Program-made: the position numbers and the translations under genes
Part shown: in pieces, positions 37,944 through 45,301 of the stretch
Layout: each line of letters starts with the position of its first letter
How positions within the stretch are numbered: position 1 is the stretch's first letter
The notes under the pieces: model-generated
What the model was told of the DNA's origin: nothing
The model's database searches: none
Seen by the model: the letters and a program-made list of their open reading frames with translations, nothing else
Assembly (NCBI RefSeq): GCF_028200735.1
Contig: NZ_JAQKPV010000020.1
Location: forward strand, 1 to 49,782
Origin: Streptomyces sp. ACA25
GTDB lineage: Bacteria; Actinomycetota; Actinomycetes; Streptomycetales; Streptomycetaceae
Direction of reading: 5' to 3'
DNA: 49,782 bases

Positions 37944-38956
37944 CGGGTCACCGTCGTGCCCCAGCCGAACTCGACCTGGTCGAGGAGGTCCATCTCCGTC
38001 AGGAGGGTGTGGATCCCCGAGTGGTCTTGCACGAGGTGGGTGCCGCCCTGGGCCTCGCGTACCTCGGCGGCGGCTTTCTCCCAGCCCGGGACGCCTTCGA
38101 ACTCGACGATCGTCTCCCAGGTCGTGAAGTCGGGGGCGATGAAGGCCTCCAGACCCGCCACGACCTTTTCCAGGAGGAAACGGCGCTGGTTGGCCGGGAG
38201 CGCCTCATACACCTGCTTCATCATCTCGCCGGAGATCGATGCATGGCAGTGCTCGTCGCGGTTGTGCAGCTTCACCGTGGTGGAGTTGACGACCTGAATC
38301 TGCTGGTCGTCGGCAAGAAGGTCGAGGTACGCGTTGATGGAGATTTCAGCGACCGTCGCGAAGCTCAGCGTGGTGAGGCTCCGCTGCCAAGACTCCTCGC
38401 ACCGGTCCAAGTGCGCCTGGTAGATCGTGGTGATGTGCGAGTCTGGCAGCACGCGGTCAGAGAAGTCGCTCCGGCGCATCCGTCGCGTGATCGCACTGCC
38501 GTTGATGTGCATGAGCGTGTGGTACTGCTCGTCCACCATGGCCTGTGCGACGGCGAGCTCCAACTGTTGGCCGCCAAGACCCGGGTACGTGCCGCCGATG
38601 ACCAGTTCGAAGGCCGGGTTGGCGATCCGCTGCTCGATCAACACCGTGTTCCGGTTGTAGGCCACCCAGCCCCAGCTCAGCAGACGGGAGCGGGTCTCTT
38701 CAGAGAGACGCTCCCAGATCGGGTGGGCCTGGAAGGGGACCATGTCCTCCCGGAAGTCCGGGCGACCGGGATCGAACAGGGCGTAGACGTCCGGTTCCTC
38801 GCGCTTCACGGCCGCGCGCCGGTGCCAGTTCCCGACGAGCCGGTTGATGACCGCATTCTCGGCGGGATCGTCCGCGTCGAATGCCGGTAGTCCGCCGATC
38901 CGGACGTGCCCGTCGTGCCCGGCTGCGCCGGATTTCTCGTCCGTGTGGTCGCGCAT
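37940..38956 (-). CDS. cmlI: AurF-like diiron N-oxygenase (arylamine to nitro)
   Basis: Predicted 338-residue ferritin-like oxygenase. Two DExxH motifs, DEQYH near residue 142 and DEHCH near residue 235, supply iron ligands as in AurF and CmlI. CmlI oxidises the aryl-amine of the chloramphenicol precursor to the nitro group, the last step. ATG 38956 follows a GGAAGGGG purine run and gives the length of known CmlI; the longer frame starts inside the promoter and operator. It is the first gene of a leftward operon (cmlI, acyltransferase, cmlP, cmlA, cmlB, cmlC, cmlD, cmlE), with the StrR-type operator 110 bases upstream. Confidence 0.94.
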   Translation of the reverse strand: MRDHTDEKSGAAGHDGHVRIGGLPAFDADDPAENAVINRLVGNWHRRAAVKREEPDVYALFDPGRPDFREDMVPFQAHPIWERLSEETRSRLLSWGWVAYNRNTVLIEQRIANPAFELVIGGTYPGLGGQQLELAVAQAMVDEQYHTLMHINGSAITRRMRRSDFSDRVLPDSHITTIYQAHLDRCEESWQRSLTTLSFATVAEISINAYLDLLADDQQIQVVNSTTVKLHNRDEHCHASISGEMMKQVYEALPANQRRFLLEKVVAGLEAFIAPDFTTWETIVEFEGVPGWEKAAAEVREAQGGTHLVQDHSGIHTLLTEMDLLDQVEFGWGTTVTR

Positions 38957-39065
38957 GGCCCACCCCTTCCTTTTCCCCTTTGCAGGATCAGTACTTCCCG
39001 GGTCCGGCGTATTCGAAGTCTGTGGGCACCGATCGCAGCCCGCAAGAGCGTGCAGATCACCACCC

Positions 39066-39096
39066 TGTGCAACTGTAGGGGTGGGACAGTTGCACA
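39066..39096. promoter_or_regulatory. StrR-type operator, copy 2 (perfect inverted repeat)
   Basis: TGTGCAACTGT (39066-39076), nine bases, ACAGTTGCACA (39086-39096): perfect 11-base arms. Written in StrR style it is GTGCAACTG-N11-CAGTTGCAC. It lies in the 300-base divergent gap between cmlI (leftward) and the carrier-protein gene (rightward), so one activator could switch on both operons. This is the only clear palindrome of the type inside the chloramphenicol-type block. Confidence 0.85.
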
Positions 39097-39259
39097 CCCG
39101 TCGGTGCCGGCACTTCGTTCGGACCCACGCGATCCGCACGGCCTGAACGACCTTGCGTGAGCCAGAGGCCTATGACATAAAAATTGAGGCGTTGGCCCGG
39201 AGCATCAGTGGGCCGCCGACGTGATCTTTCTGTATTTTGTACTGGACGGAGGCATAGAG

Positions 39260-39565
39260 GTGACGGAGCAAATCCAGAGTGCCGTCGTGTCGGCGCTCGA
39301 CGAGATCAATCTGACGCGTGCCGAAGCGATTCCCACCGATAATGTGCTCGACTTATGTCTCTACGGTGATTCCGGTGTCTTCGAGTCGATGTACTTGGTG
39401 GCCTTCCTCTCACTGGTCGAGGAGAACATCGAGGACGAGTTCGGCACCGAAATCTCACTCACCTCCGAGAAGGCGGTGTCCCGTCGGGTGAGTCCCTTCA
39501 GCAGCGTCCGCAGGCTGATCTGCTTCATCGAGGAGGAGCTCGAACTCGTCGGTGTGCGCGGTTAG
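39260..39565 (+). CDS. Free acyl carrier-like protein
   Basis: Predicted 101-residue acidic carrier protein. The pattern GDSGVFESMYLVAFLSLVEE, with Ser43 before Met, matches the pantetheine attachment site (D/E-S-L/M) and following helix of ACPs. GTG 39260 follows GGAGG and is chosen over an upstream hydrophobic extension from 39221 that lacks a ribosome site. It heads the rightward operon with an SDR, an adenylating enzyme and the halogenase. An inferred role is to carry the acetyl-derived unit that becomes dichloroacetyl. The phosphopantetheinyl transferase at 23828-24565 would activate it. Base use is less GC-rich than in the core genes. Confidence 0.75.
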   Translation: MTEQIQSAVVSALDEINLTRAEAIPTDNVLDLCLYGDSGVFESMYLVAFLSLVEENIEDEFGTEISLTSEKAVSRRVSPFSSVRRLICFIEEELELVGVRG

Positions 39566-39582
39566 CAAAGGTCGCTGCTCTC

Positions 39583-40281
39583 ATGATTCTTTTGATCACC
39601 GGAACTCGGACCGGTATTGGCAGGGCCCTCGCGGACCACTTCCTGGAGGCCGGGCACGATGTCGTCGGGTGCAGCAGAAGACCCGCGACCATCGACCACT
39701 CGCGCTACCGGCATCACGAGGTAGATCTCGAGGACCTCAATCAGACGAAAAGAATGTTCCGAAGCATCCGGCAGGAGTACGGAAAGCTCGACGCACTAGT
39801 GAACAATGCCGGTACCTCGTCGATGAATCACTTCATGACGACCCCCGACGAGGTTTCCCGGAAGATATTCGACGTCAATTTCTTCGCCGTGTTGAACTGC
39901 TGTAGAGAAGCGGTCAAACTGCTGCGGAAGTCGACAGAACAGAGCTCCGCAATTCTGAATGTATCCACGGTCGCGGTGCCCTGGGCCATCGAAGGACAGC
40001 TCGCATATTCGGCCAGCAAGAGCGCGGTCGAACAACTCGTCCGCGTCATGAGCAAGGAGCTGTCCGCGTTCGGTATCAGGGTGAACGGGATCGGGCTTCC
40101 GCCCATCCACACCGTACTGACGAGGACCGTGCCCCGACCCAAGATCGAGACCCTGATCGCGCGCCAGGCGATATCCCGCCAGTGCACGACGGCCGACATC
40201 GTCGGACCGGTGGAGTTCCTGATCGGTCGGCAATCGGAGTTCATTACAGGCGAGACGCTCTTCCTTGGGGGTGTGCACTGA
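39583..40281 (+). CDS. Short-chain dehydrogenase, candidate aldehyde/keto reductase of the cluster
   Basis: Predicted 232-residue classical SDR: TGTRTGIG at residues 6-13, NNAG, Ser128, Tyr142 and Lys146 (YSASK), and a C-terminal TGETLFLGG. In chloramphenicol biosynthesis the aldehyde released by CmlP must be reduced to the primary alcohol. A cluster SDR (CmlJ in the known pathway) is credited with this; the present gene probably corresponds, but I am not certain of the letter. It follows the carrier gene by 17 bases, and the cmlK start directly abuts its stop. Lower GC than the neighbours, with AAA and AAT codons, hints at a different origin. Confidence 0.8.
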   Translation: MILLITGTRTGIGRALADHFLEAGHDVVGCSRRPATIDHSRYRHHEVDLEDLNQTKRMFRSIRQEYGKLDALVNNAGTSSMNHFMTTPDEVSRKIFDVNFFAVLNCCREAVKLLRKSTEQSSAILNVSTVAVPWAIEGQLAYSASKSAVEQLVRVMSKELSAFGIRVNGIGLPPIHTVLTRTVPRPKIETLIARQAISRQCTTADIVGPVEFLIGRQSEFITGETLFLGGVH

Positions 40282-41727
40282 ATGCGCGAAGAACTGGTAC
40301 GAAGGTTCGAGGACTTCGGCACGCGGACGGCGCTTTTCGACCGCGGGGCCGCCGTCACGTACGCGGAGCTCCTGAAGCGGATCCGCGACACGCGGGAACG
40401 GCTGGTGCTCCACGAGGTGAAGCCGCGGGAGACCGTGGTCGTCCACGGCGACTATTCACTGAACTCGGTCGCGACCCTGTTCGCGCTCTTCCTGAGCAGG
40501 AACGTCGTCGTGCCGGTGGTGAGGCTCACCGACTCGACGCTCGACACCCTCGTGGAGCATTGCCGGCCGGGTCATCTGGTCAGGACGACCGAGGCCGGTG
40601 TTGAGATCCAGGACCTTGTGGAGCCGACGGACGTCTCCACCGGCCCGGTCGGCGGGGCCGATCCGGCCGCTGCCACCGGCCCGGGCGCCGCTGAGGGGTC
40701 CGGCACCGTCCACGGCCGGCTCGGTGACCCGGACGCCGCCGGACTTGTCCTGCTCAGCAGCGGCAGCACCGGCGCACCGAAGGTCATCCTTCACAGTCTC
40801 GATGTCCTCGTCGGTGAGAAGCTCGAGAAGCGACCGCGCCGCCGGCCGAACGCCCTCAACATTCTCATGGTGCTGATGTTCGATCACATCGGGGGCATCA
40901 ACTCGCTGCTCAGCACCCTTCTCGTCGGGGGCACCGCGGTCCTTCCCCGCCACCGCACCCCAGACGAGGTCTGCGCGCTGATCGAACGCCACCGGATCCT
41001 TATCCTCCCCACGAGCCCGACCTACCTCAACCTGATCATGGTCGGCAACTACCATCGCAGGTACGACCTCAGCAGCCTGCGCCTGATCACGTACGGCACC
41101 GAGCCGATGTCCGACGAACTCCTCCAGAGGGTCCACCGGACATTCCCGGGGGTGCGGCTGCTCCAGACCTTCGGGACGAGCGAGACCGGTATCGCCACCA
41201 CCACGAGCGAATCGTCGAGCAGTACGTACTTCAAGATTTCTGATGCCGGTGTGGAGTACCGGATCGTCGACGGCGAACTCCAGCTCAGGAGCCGGACTCA
41301 GTTCCTGGGCTATCTGAACTACGACGACGATTCGCTGACCGAGGACCGCTGGTTCAGGACCGGAGACCTGGTCGAGGAGGCAGCCGACGGCTATCTCCGG
41401 ATCAAGGGTCGGGCCAAGGAGGTCATCAACGTTGGCGGAGAGAAACTCCTCCCGCTCGAACTCGAATCGGTCCTTTTGGGCAGCCCCCTCGTCGAGGACT
41501 GCGTTGTGTATGGGAGGCCGAACGCGATCACCGGCCAGTCCGTGTGCGTGGACATCAAGCCCAGGGGCGAACTCACCCGCGCTGCCCTCCGGAAGCACGT
41601 GACCGAGTTTCTCGTCGGCCGGGTCGAGCCGTTCAAGGTGCCCTCGAAGATCAACCTGGTCGACACGCTTGCGATGTCGGACCGCCTGAAGAAGCTGCGG
41701 TCCCGGCCGGGCGCGGACGAGCAGTGA
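40282..41727 (+). CDS. cmlK: AMP-dependent acyl-activating enzyme for the dichloroacetyl moiety
   Basis: Predicted 481-residue adenylate-forming enzyme. Motifs are SSGSTGAPKV (A3), TFGTSETG (A5), FRTGDLVEE (A7) and GRAKEVINVGGEKL (A8), with a C-terminal Lys in the SDRLKKLR tail. CmlK is required for making the dichloroacetyl unit in Streptomyces venezuelae, but its substrate is not settled. Here it lies between a free carrier protein and the halogenase, suggesting that it adenylates a short acid and loads it on that carrier for chlorination. ATG 40282 directly follows the SDR stop. A 114-base gap precedes cmlS. Confidence 0.88.
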   Translation: MREELVRRFEDFGTRTALFDRGAAVTYAELLKRIRDTRERLVLHEVKPRETVVVHGDYSLNSVATLFALFLSRNVVVPVVRLTDSTLDTLVEHCRPGHLVRTTEAGVEIQDLVEPTDVSTGPVGGADPAAATGPGAAEGSGTVHGRLGDPDAAGLVLLSSGSTGAPKVILHSLDVLVGEKLEKRPRRRPNALNILMVLMFDHIGGINSLLSTLLVGGTAVLPRHRTPDEVCALIERHRILILPTSPTYLNLIMVGNYHRRYDLSSLRLITYGTEPMSDELLQRVHRTFPGVRLLQTFGTSETGIATTTSESSSSTYFKISDAGVEYRIVDGELQLRSRTQFLGYLNYDDDSLTEDRWFRTGDLVEEAADGYLRIKGRAKEVINVGGEKLLPLELESVLLGSPLVEDCVVYGRPNAITGQSVCVDIKPRGELTRAALRKHVTEFLVGRVEPFKVPSKINLVDTLAMSDRLKKLRSRPGADEQ

Positions 41728-41841
41728 AGGTCTTCCTCCCGCCCGCGCGGGTACGCCGGACCCGTCCGGCCAAGCCCCCACGCCAAGCTCGCTCCGTGCC
41801 GCACCGGTGCGGAGTCCCGTCCCTGTCCAAAGGAGTACGTG

Positions 41842-43557
41842 ATGGCACGATCGAAGGTGGCGATCATCGGCGGAGGACCAGCCGGTAGTGTCGCGGGCCT
41901 CACCCTGCACAAGCTCGGCCACGACGTCACGATCTACGAGCGGTCCGCTTTTCCTCGGTACCGCATCGGTGAGTCCCTGCTGCCCGGCACGATGTCGATC
42001 CTCAACCGCCTCGGTCTCCAGGAGAAGATCGACGCTCAGAACTACGTCAAGAAACCCTCGGCAACCTTTCTTTGGGGCCAGGACCAGGCCCCCTGGACCT
42101 TCTCCTTCGCGGCCCCCAAGGTTACGCCCTGGGTCTTCGACCACGCTGTCCAAGTGAAGCGCGACGACTTCGACAAGCTCCTCCTCGACGAGGCTCGGAG
42201 CCGGGGGATAGCCGTCCACGAGGAGACTCCAGTCACCGACGTGGACCTGTCCGACTCGGACAGCGTGGTCCTGACCGTGCGCCAGCAAGGCGAGAGCGTC
42301 ACTGTCGCGAGTGACTTCGTCATCGACGCGGGAGGCTCCGGCAGCCCCCTTGCCCGCAAGCTCGGCGTGCGGCAGTACGACGAGTTCTACCGGAACTTCG
42401 CGGTCTGGTCGTACTTCCGGCTGAAGGACCCCTTCCAGGGGGACCTGAAGGGCACCACGTACTCGATCACCTTCGAGGACGGCTGGGTATGGATGATCCC
42501 CCTGAAGGGCGACCTGTACAGCGTCGGACTGGTCGTGGACCGTTCGAAGGCGGCCGAGGTGCGCGAACAGGGTGCTGACGCCTTCTACTCGAGCACCCTC
42601 GCGAAGTGCGTCAAGGCCGTGGACATTCTCGACGGGGCGGAGCAGGTCGACGAGGTCCGGATCGTGCAGGACTGGTCTTACGACACCGAGGTGTTCTCCG
42701 CTGACCGTTTCTTCCTCTGCGGCGACGCTGCCTGCTTCACCGACCCGCTGTTCTCTCAGGGCGTACACCTGGCTTCGCAGTCGGCGGTCTCCGCGGCTGC
42801 GGCCATCGACCGCATTACCCGCCACGGGGACGAGAAGGACGCGGTGCACGCCTGGTACAACCGGACCTACCGCGAGGCCTACGAGCAATATCACCAGTTC
42901 CTCGCCTCCTTCTACACTTTCGCTTCCTTCACCGAGCCCGACTCCGAGTTCTGGCGGAAGCGGCGCATCACCGAGTCCGACGATGACCGCCTGACGAGGA
43001 AAAAGTGGTTCGAGAGTCTGGTGGGCAACGGCCCGGAGGACTCCGGCGGGACCGTGGCGTCCTTCCGTGACCGGGCATCCACGATGATCTCCATCGGCCG
43101 CCATCAGCGTCCCGAGCTCAGCGACGACTTCAGCGAGGCCGAGCTGAACGCGGCGCGGATCCGATGGATTAGCGACCTCACCAAGCGGCTGAACAGCATC
43201 AGTCGCTTCCACTGGACCGGTGGCAAGGCAGTGCTCGAGCCACATTACCGTGTCGAGCCGATCGGCTTCCGGCTGGAGCCACGGGAGGTCCTGGCCAACG
43301 GGGACGGGCTCGACATGACCCAGTACCCGATGGACGAGGACACCCGGCAGATCTTCCAGGACCTCGCCGAAAGGGAGTTCGGCTACAAGACGCTCGTCAA
43401 ACGCCTCGGCGCTGTCGGCAGGCAGGAGCTGAGCACCCAGATCGTCGTCCGGCTAATGGAGGCGGGCCTCCTCACGGGCTACGACGAGCAGGGCACCAAG
43501 GTACTCGTCCAGGGCCGGCTCCACTTCGGCGGCGTCGGCGTCGAGTACGAGGTCTGA
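41842..43557 (+). CDS. cmlS: FAD-dependent halogenase
   Basis: Predicted 571-residue flavin halogenase. The N-terminal GGGPAG binds FAD, and WVWMIP is the halogenase WxWxIP signature. Lys71 (VKKPS) and Asp277 (VQDWSY) fall at exactly the positions known in CmlS of S. venezuelae, where Lys71 is catalytic and Asp277 is bonded covalently to FAD. The length also matches. It installs the two chlorines of the dichloroacetyl group. AGGAG lies six bases before ATG 41842; the GTG one codon upstream is less well spaced. This match is among the strongest evidence that the cluster makes chloramphenicol or a close chlorinated analogue. Confidence 0.95.
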   Translation: MARSKVAIIGGGPAGSVAGLTLHKLGHDVTIYERSAFPRYRIGESLLPGTMSILNRLGLQEKIDAQNYVKKPSATFLWGQDQAPWTFSFAAPKVTPWVFDHAVQVKRDDFDKLLLDEARSRGIAVHEETPVTDVDLSDSDSVVLTVRQQGESVTVASDFVIDAGGSGSPLARKLGVRQYDEFYRNFAVWSYFRLKDPFQGDLKGTTYSITFEDGWVWMIPLKGDLYSVGLVVDRSKAAEVREQGADAFYSSTLAKCVKAVDILDGAEQVDEVRIVQDWSYDTEVFSADRFFLCGDAACFTDPLFSQGVHLASQSAVSAAAAIDRITRHGDEKDAVHAWYNRTYREAYEQYHQFLASFYTFASFTEPDSEFWRKRRITESDDDRLTRKKWFESLVGNGPEDSGGTVASFRDRASTMISIGRHQRPELSDDFSEAELNAARIRWISDLTKRLNSISRFHWTGGKAVLEPHYRVEPIGFRLEPREVLANGDGLDMTQYPMDEDTRQIFQDLAEREFGYKTLVKRLGAVGRQELSTQIVVRLMEAGLLTGYDEQGTKVLVQGRLHFGGVGVEYEV

Positions 43558-43672
43558 CAGCTACCGCACAGCCGCCGGGCAGCATCGTCTCCTCCGCCTC
43601 CTTCCACAGAGCGGACGGGGACGTGCCCCGGCGGCACCCACACCCACCCTCGCGCCCAAAGGAGGCGGTCCG

Positions 43673-44653
43673 ATGAGACACACCAAGCTGCGGGACCTGG
43701 AGGTCTCCCGGATCGGCCTGGGGACCATGGGCATGTCCTTTGGCTACACGGGATCAGGCACGGACGACCCGGAGTCCGTTCGCGCCATACACCGCGCCCT
43801 CGACCTCGGTGCGACTTTCCTCGACACCGCTGAGATCTACGGGCCCTACACCAACGAGCGGCTTGTCGGCCGGGCGATTGGCGGCCGTCGCGACCAGGTG
43901 GTGCTCGCCACGAAGTTCGGGCTGGTCTCCCACTCGGGAGGCGGGTTGGGAAGGCTCGACAGCAGCCCGGCGAACGTCCGTATTGCAGTGGAGGGTTCGC
44001 TGCGGCGCCTCGGGACCGACCACATCGATCTCTGTTATCAGCACCGCGTCGACCCGGCGACCCCCATCGAGGACACCGTCGGCGCCCTCGCCGACTTGGT
44101 CGTCGAGGGCAAGGTCCGCCACATTGGCCTCTCCGAGGCGGGACCCAACACGATCCGCCGCGCGAACGCCGTCCACCCGATCGCCGCGGTTCAGTCTGAG
44201 TATTCCCTGTGGACCCGCGACCCGGAGGAGGTCGTGCTGCCGGTCCTGCGGGAACTGGGCATCGGATTCGTAGCGTACTCGCCGCTCGGTCACGGCTTCC
44301 TCACTGGCACGGTCCGTTCGGCGAATAGTTTCGATGCCTCTGACCTCCGGGCGGACAATCCACGCTTCACTGCGGAGAACCTTCCGCGGAACCTGCGCAT
44401 CGCCGACGAGATCGAGATCGTTGCAGCCGAGAGCGGTGCCACCCCGGCACAGGTCGCCCTCGCATGGCTGCTCTCCCGGGGGGGCGATATCGTGCCGATC
44501 CCGGGCAGCCGACGGGCCGGCCGCGTCGAGGAGAACACGGTGGCCACCGAGGTCCGGCTGAGCCCCGAGCAACTCGCCCGGCTCGACGCCCTCCCGCCCG
44601 CTGCGGGCGAGCACCACACGGAGGAGCAGATGCGGATGATCGATCGCCCGTAG
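43673..44653 (+). CDS. Aldo-keto reductase
   Basis: Predicted 326-residue NADPH-dependent TIM-barrel reductase. The tetrad is visible: Asp51, Tyr56, Lys81 and His124 (GTMGMSFGY, FLDTAEIYGPYTNE, LATKFGL, CYQHRVDP). It reduces aldehydes or ketones. A GGAGG site precedes the ATG, and it follows cmlS by 115 bases in the same direction, so it may belong to the rightward operon. It could share the job of reducing the aldehyde from CmlP or detoxify aldehydes, but it may also be a bystander at the cluster edge. I know of no equivalent assigned role in the chloramphenicol pathway. Confidence 0.82.
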   Translation: MRHTKLRDLEVSRIGLGTMGMSFGYTGSGTDDPESVRAIHRALDLGATFLDTAEIYGPYTNERLVGRAIGGRRDQVVLATKFGLVSHSGGGLGRLDSSPANVRIAVEGSLRRLGTDHIDLCYQHRVDPATPIEDTVGALADLVVEGKVRHIGLSEAGPNTIRRANAVHPIAAVQSEYSLWTRDPEEVVLPVLRELGIGFVAYSPLGHGFLTGTVRSANSFDASDLRADNPRFTAENLPRNLRIADEIEIVAAESGATPAQVALAWLLSRGGDIVPIPGSRRAGRVEENTVATEVRLSPEQLARLDALPPAAGEHHTEEQMRMIDRP

Positions 44654-44766
44654 TGCTCGACGTGGTCTGTCCTTCGACGGACCTCTTCCAACCGAACCTC
44701 CTGTCGGAGTTCGACGTGTGACGCTCGGAGGGACGATCTGGACGAGGTTCGTGTGGTCATCCTTGA

Positions 44767-44820
44767 TGACCGTGACCGTGACCGTGACCGTGACCGTGAC
44801 CGTGACCGTGACCGTGACCG
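44767..44820. repeat. Tandem hexamer repeat (TGACCG)9
   Basis: Nine perfect copies of TGACCG run without interruption and end 39 bases before the tpg-like start. On the + strand a 33-codon frame from ATG 44766 would read as alternating Thr-Val; other frames give Arg-Asp or His-Gly repeats. It is most simply a slippage-prone microsatellite. Confidence 0.95.
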
Positions 44821-44859
44821 TGGCCCCGGCTTCCGTAGCCAGCGAGCAGGAGGTACACC

Positions 44860-45300
44860 ATGGGTGAGATCCAGGACAGCGTCGAGGCCGCTCTGCAGAC
44901 CACCGTCACCCGGCCGATCCCCAAGAGCTCTGGTGCCCCAGATGCGGGCCCTGCACCGTGCCGCGCGCGGCTCCACCAAGGCGCTGGCCGCCCGGCTGGG
45001 AGTCGCACCGCGCTCCGTGCAGCGCGCTACTCTCCGGCCAGGTCAATGGCCCACCCCACGCCTGGCCGCCCGCTCTGGAGCGGGAGGTGCGGCGAGCGTG
45101 GCAGCTCCCCGAGTCCGTCAGCGCGCCATCAAGCAGGCCGCTCAGCGGGGGATCACGGTGGATACCCGCGCCGGTTCGGATTCGCCGCACCTGCCGGGTC
45201 CACTGACGACCGTATGCGTCGTGTCACCGAGCGGCTCGACCGTGCCCGGATGGGCGGGTGCGGCTCTGGCAGTCGTGGCACTCCGGCCTTTGAGCGCATC
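44860..45300 (+). pseudogene. Broken tpg-like telomere terminal-protein gene
   Basis: ATG 44860 has a perfect AGGAGG site and begins MGEIQDSVEAALQTTVTRPIPKS, close to Tpg proteins of linear Streptomyces replicons. The homology then changes frame: QMRALHRAARGSTKALAARLGVAPRSVQR (HTH-like), then, in another frame, RFGFAAPAGSTDDRMRRVTERLD. Intact Tpg is about 185 residues in one frame, primes telomere patching and is bound to DNA 5' ends. Two or more frameshifts and a lost C-terminus make this a pseudogene. A separate piece of similar C-terminal sequence is at 48517. No tap gene is seen upstream. Confidence 0.7.
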
Positions 45301-45301
45301 A

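Noticed and set aside
40456..43245. 929-codon leftward open frame
   Set aside because: It lies antisense to cmlK and cmlS, has no family motifs and is a shadow of GC-rich codon use in the other strand.
44767..44820. CRISPR array
   Set aside because: The only strong tandem repeat has six-base units with no spacers, and no cas genes are present.
44753..44865. Arg-Asp or Thr-Val repeat peptide from the TGACCG array
   Set aside because: Low-complexity translation of a microsatellite without a clear ribosome site; treated as a DNA repeat only.
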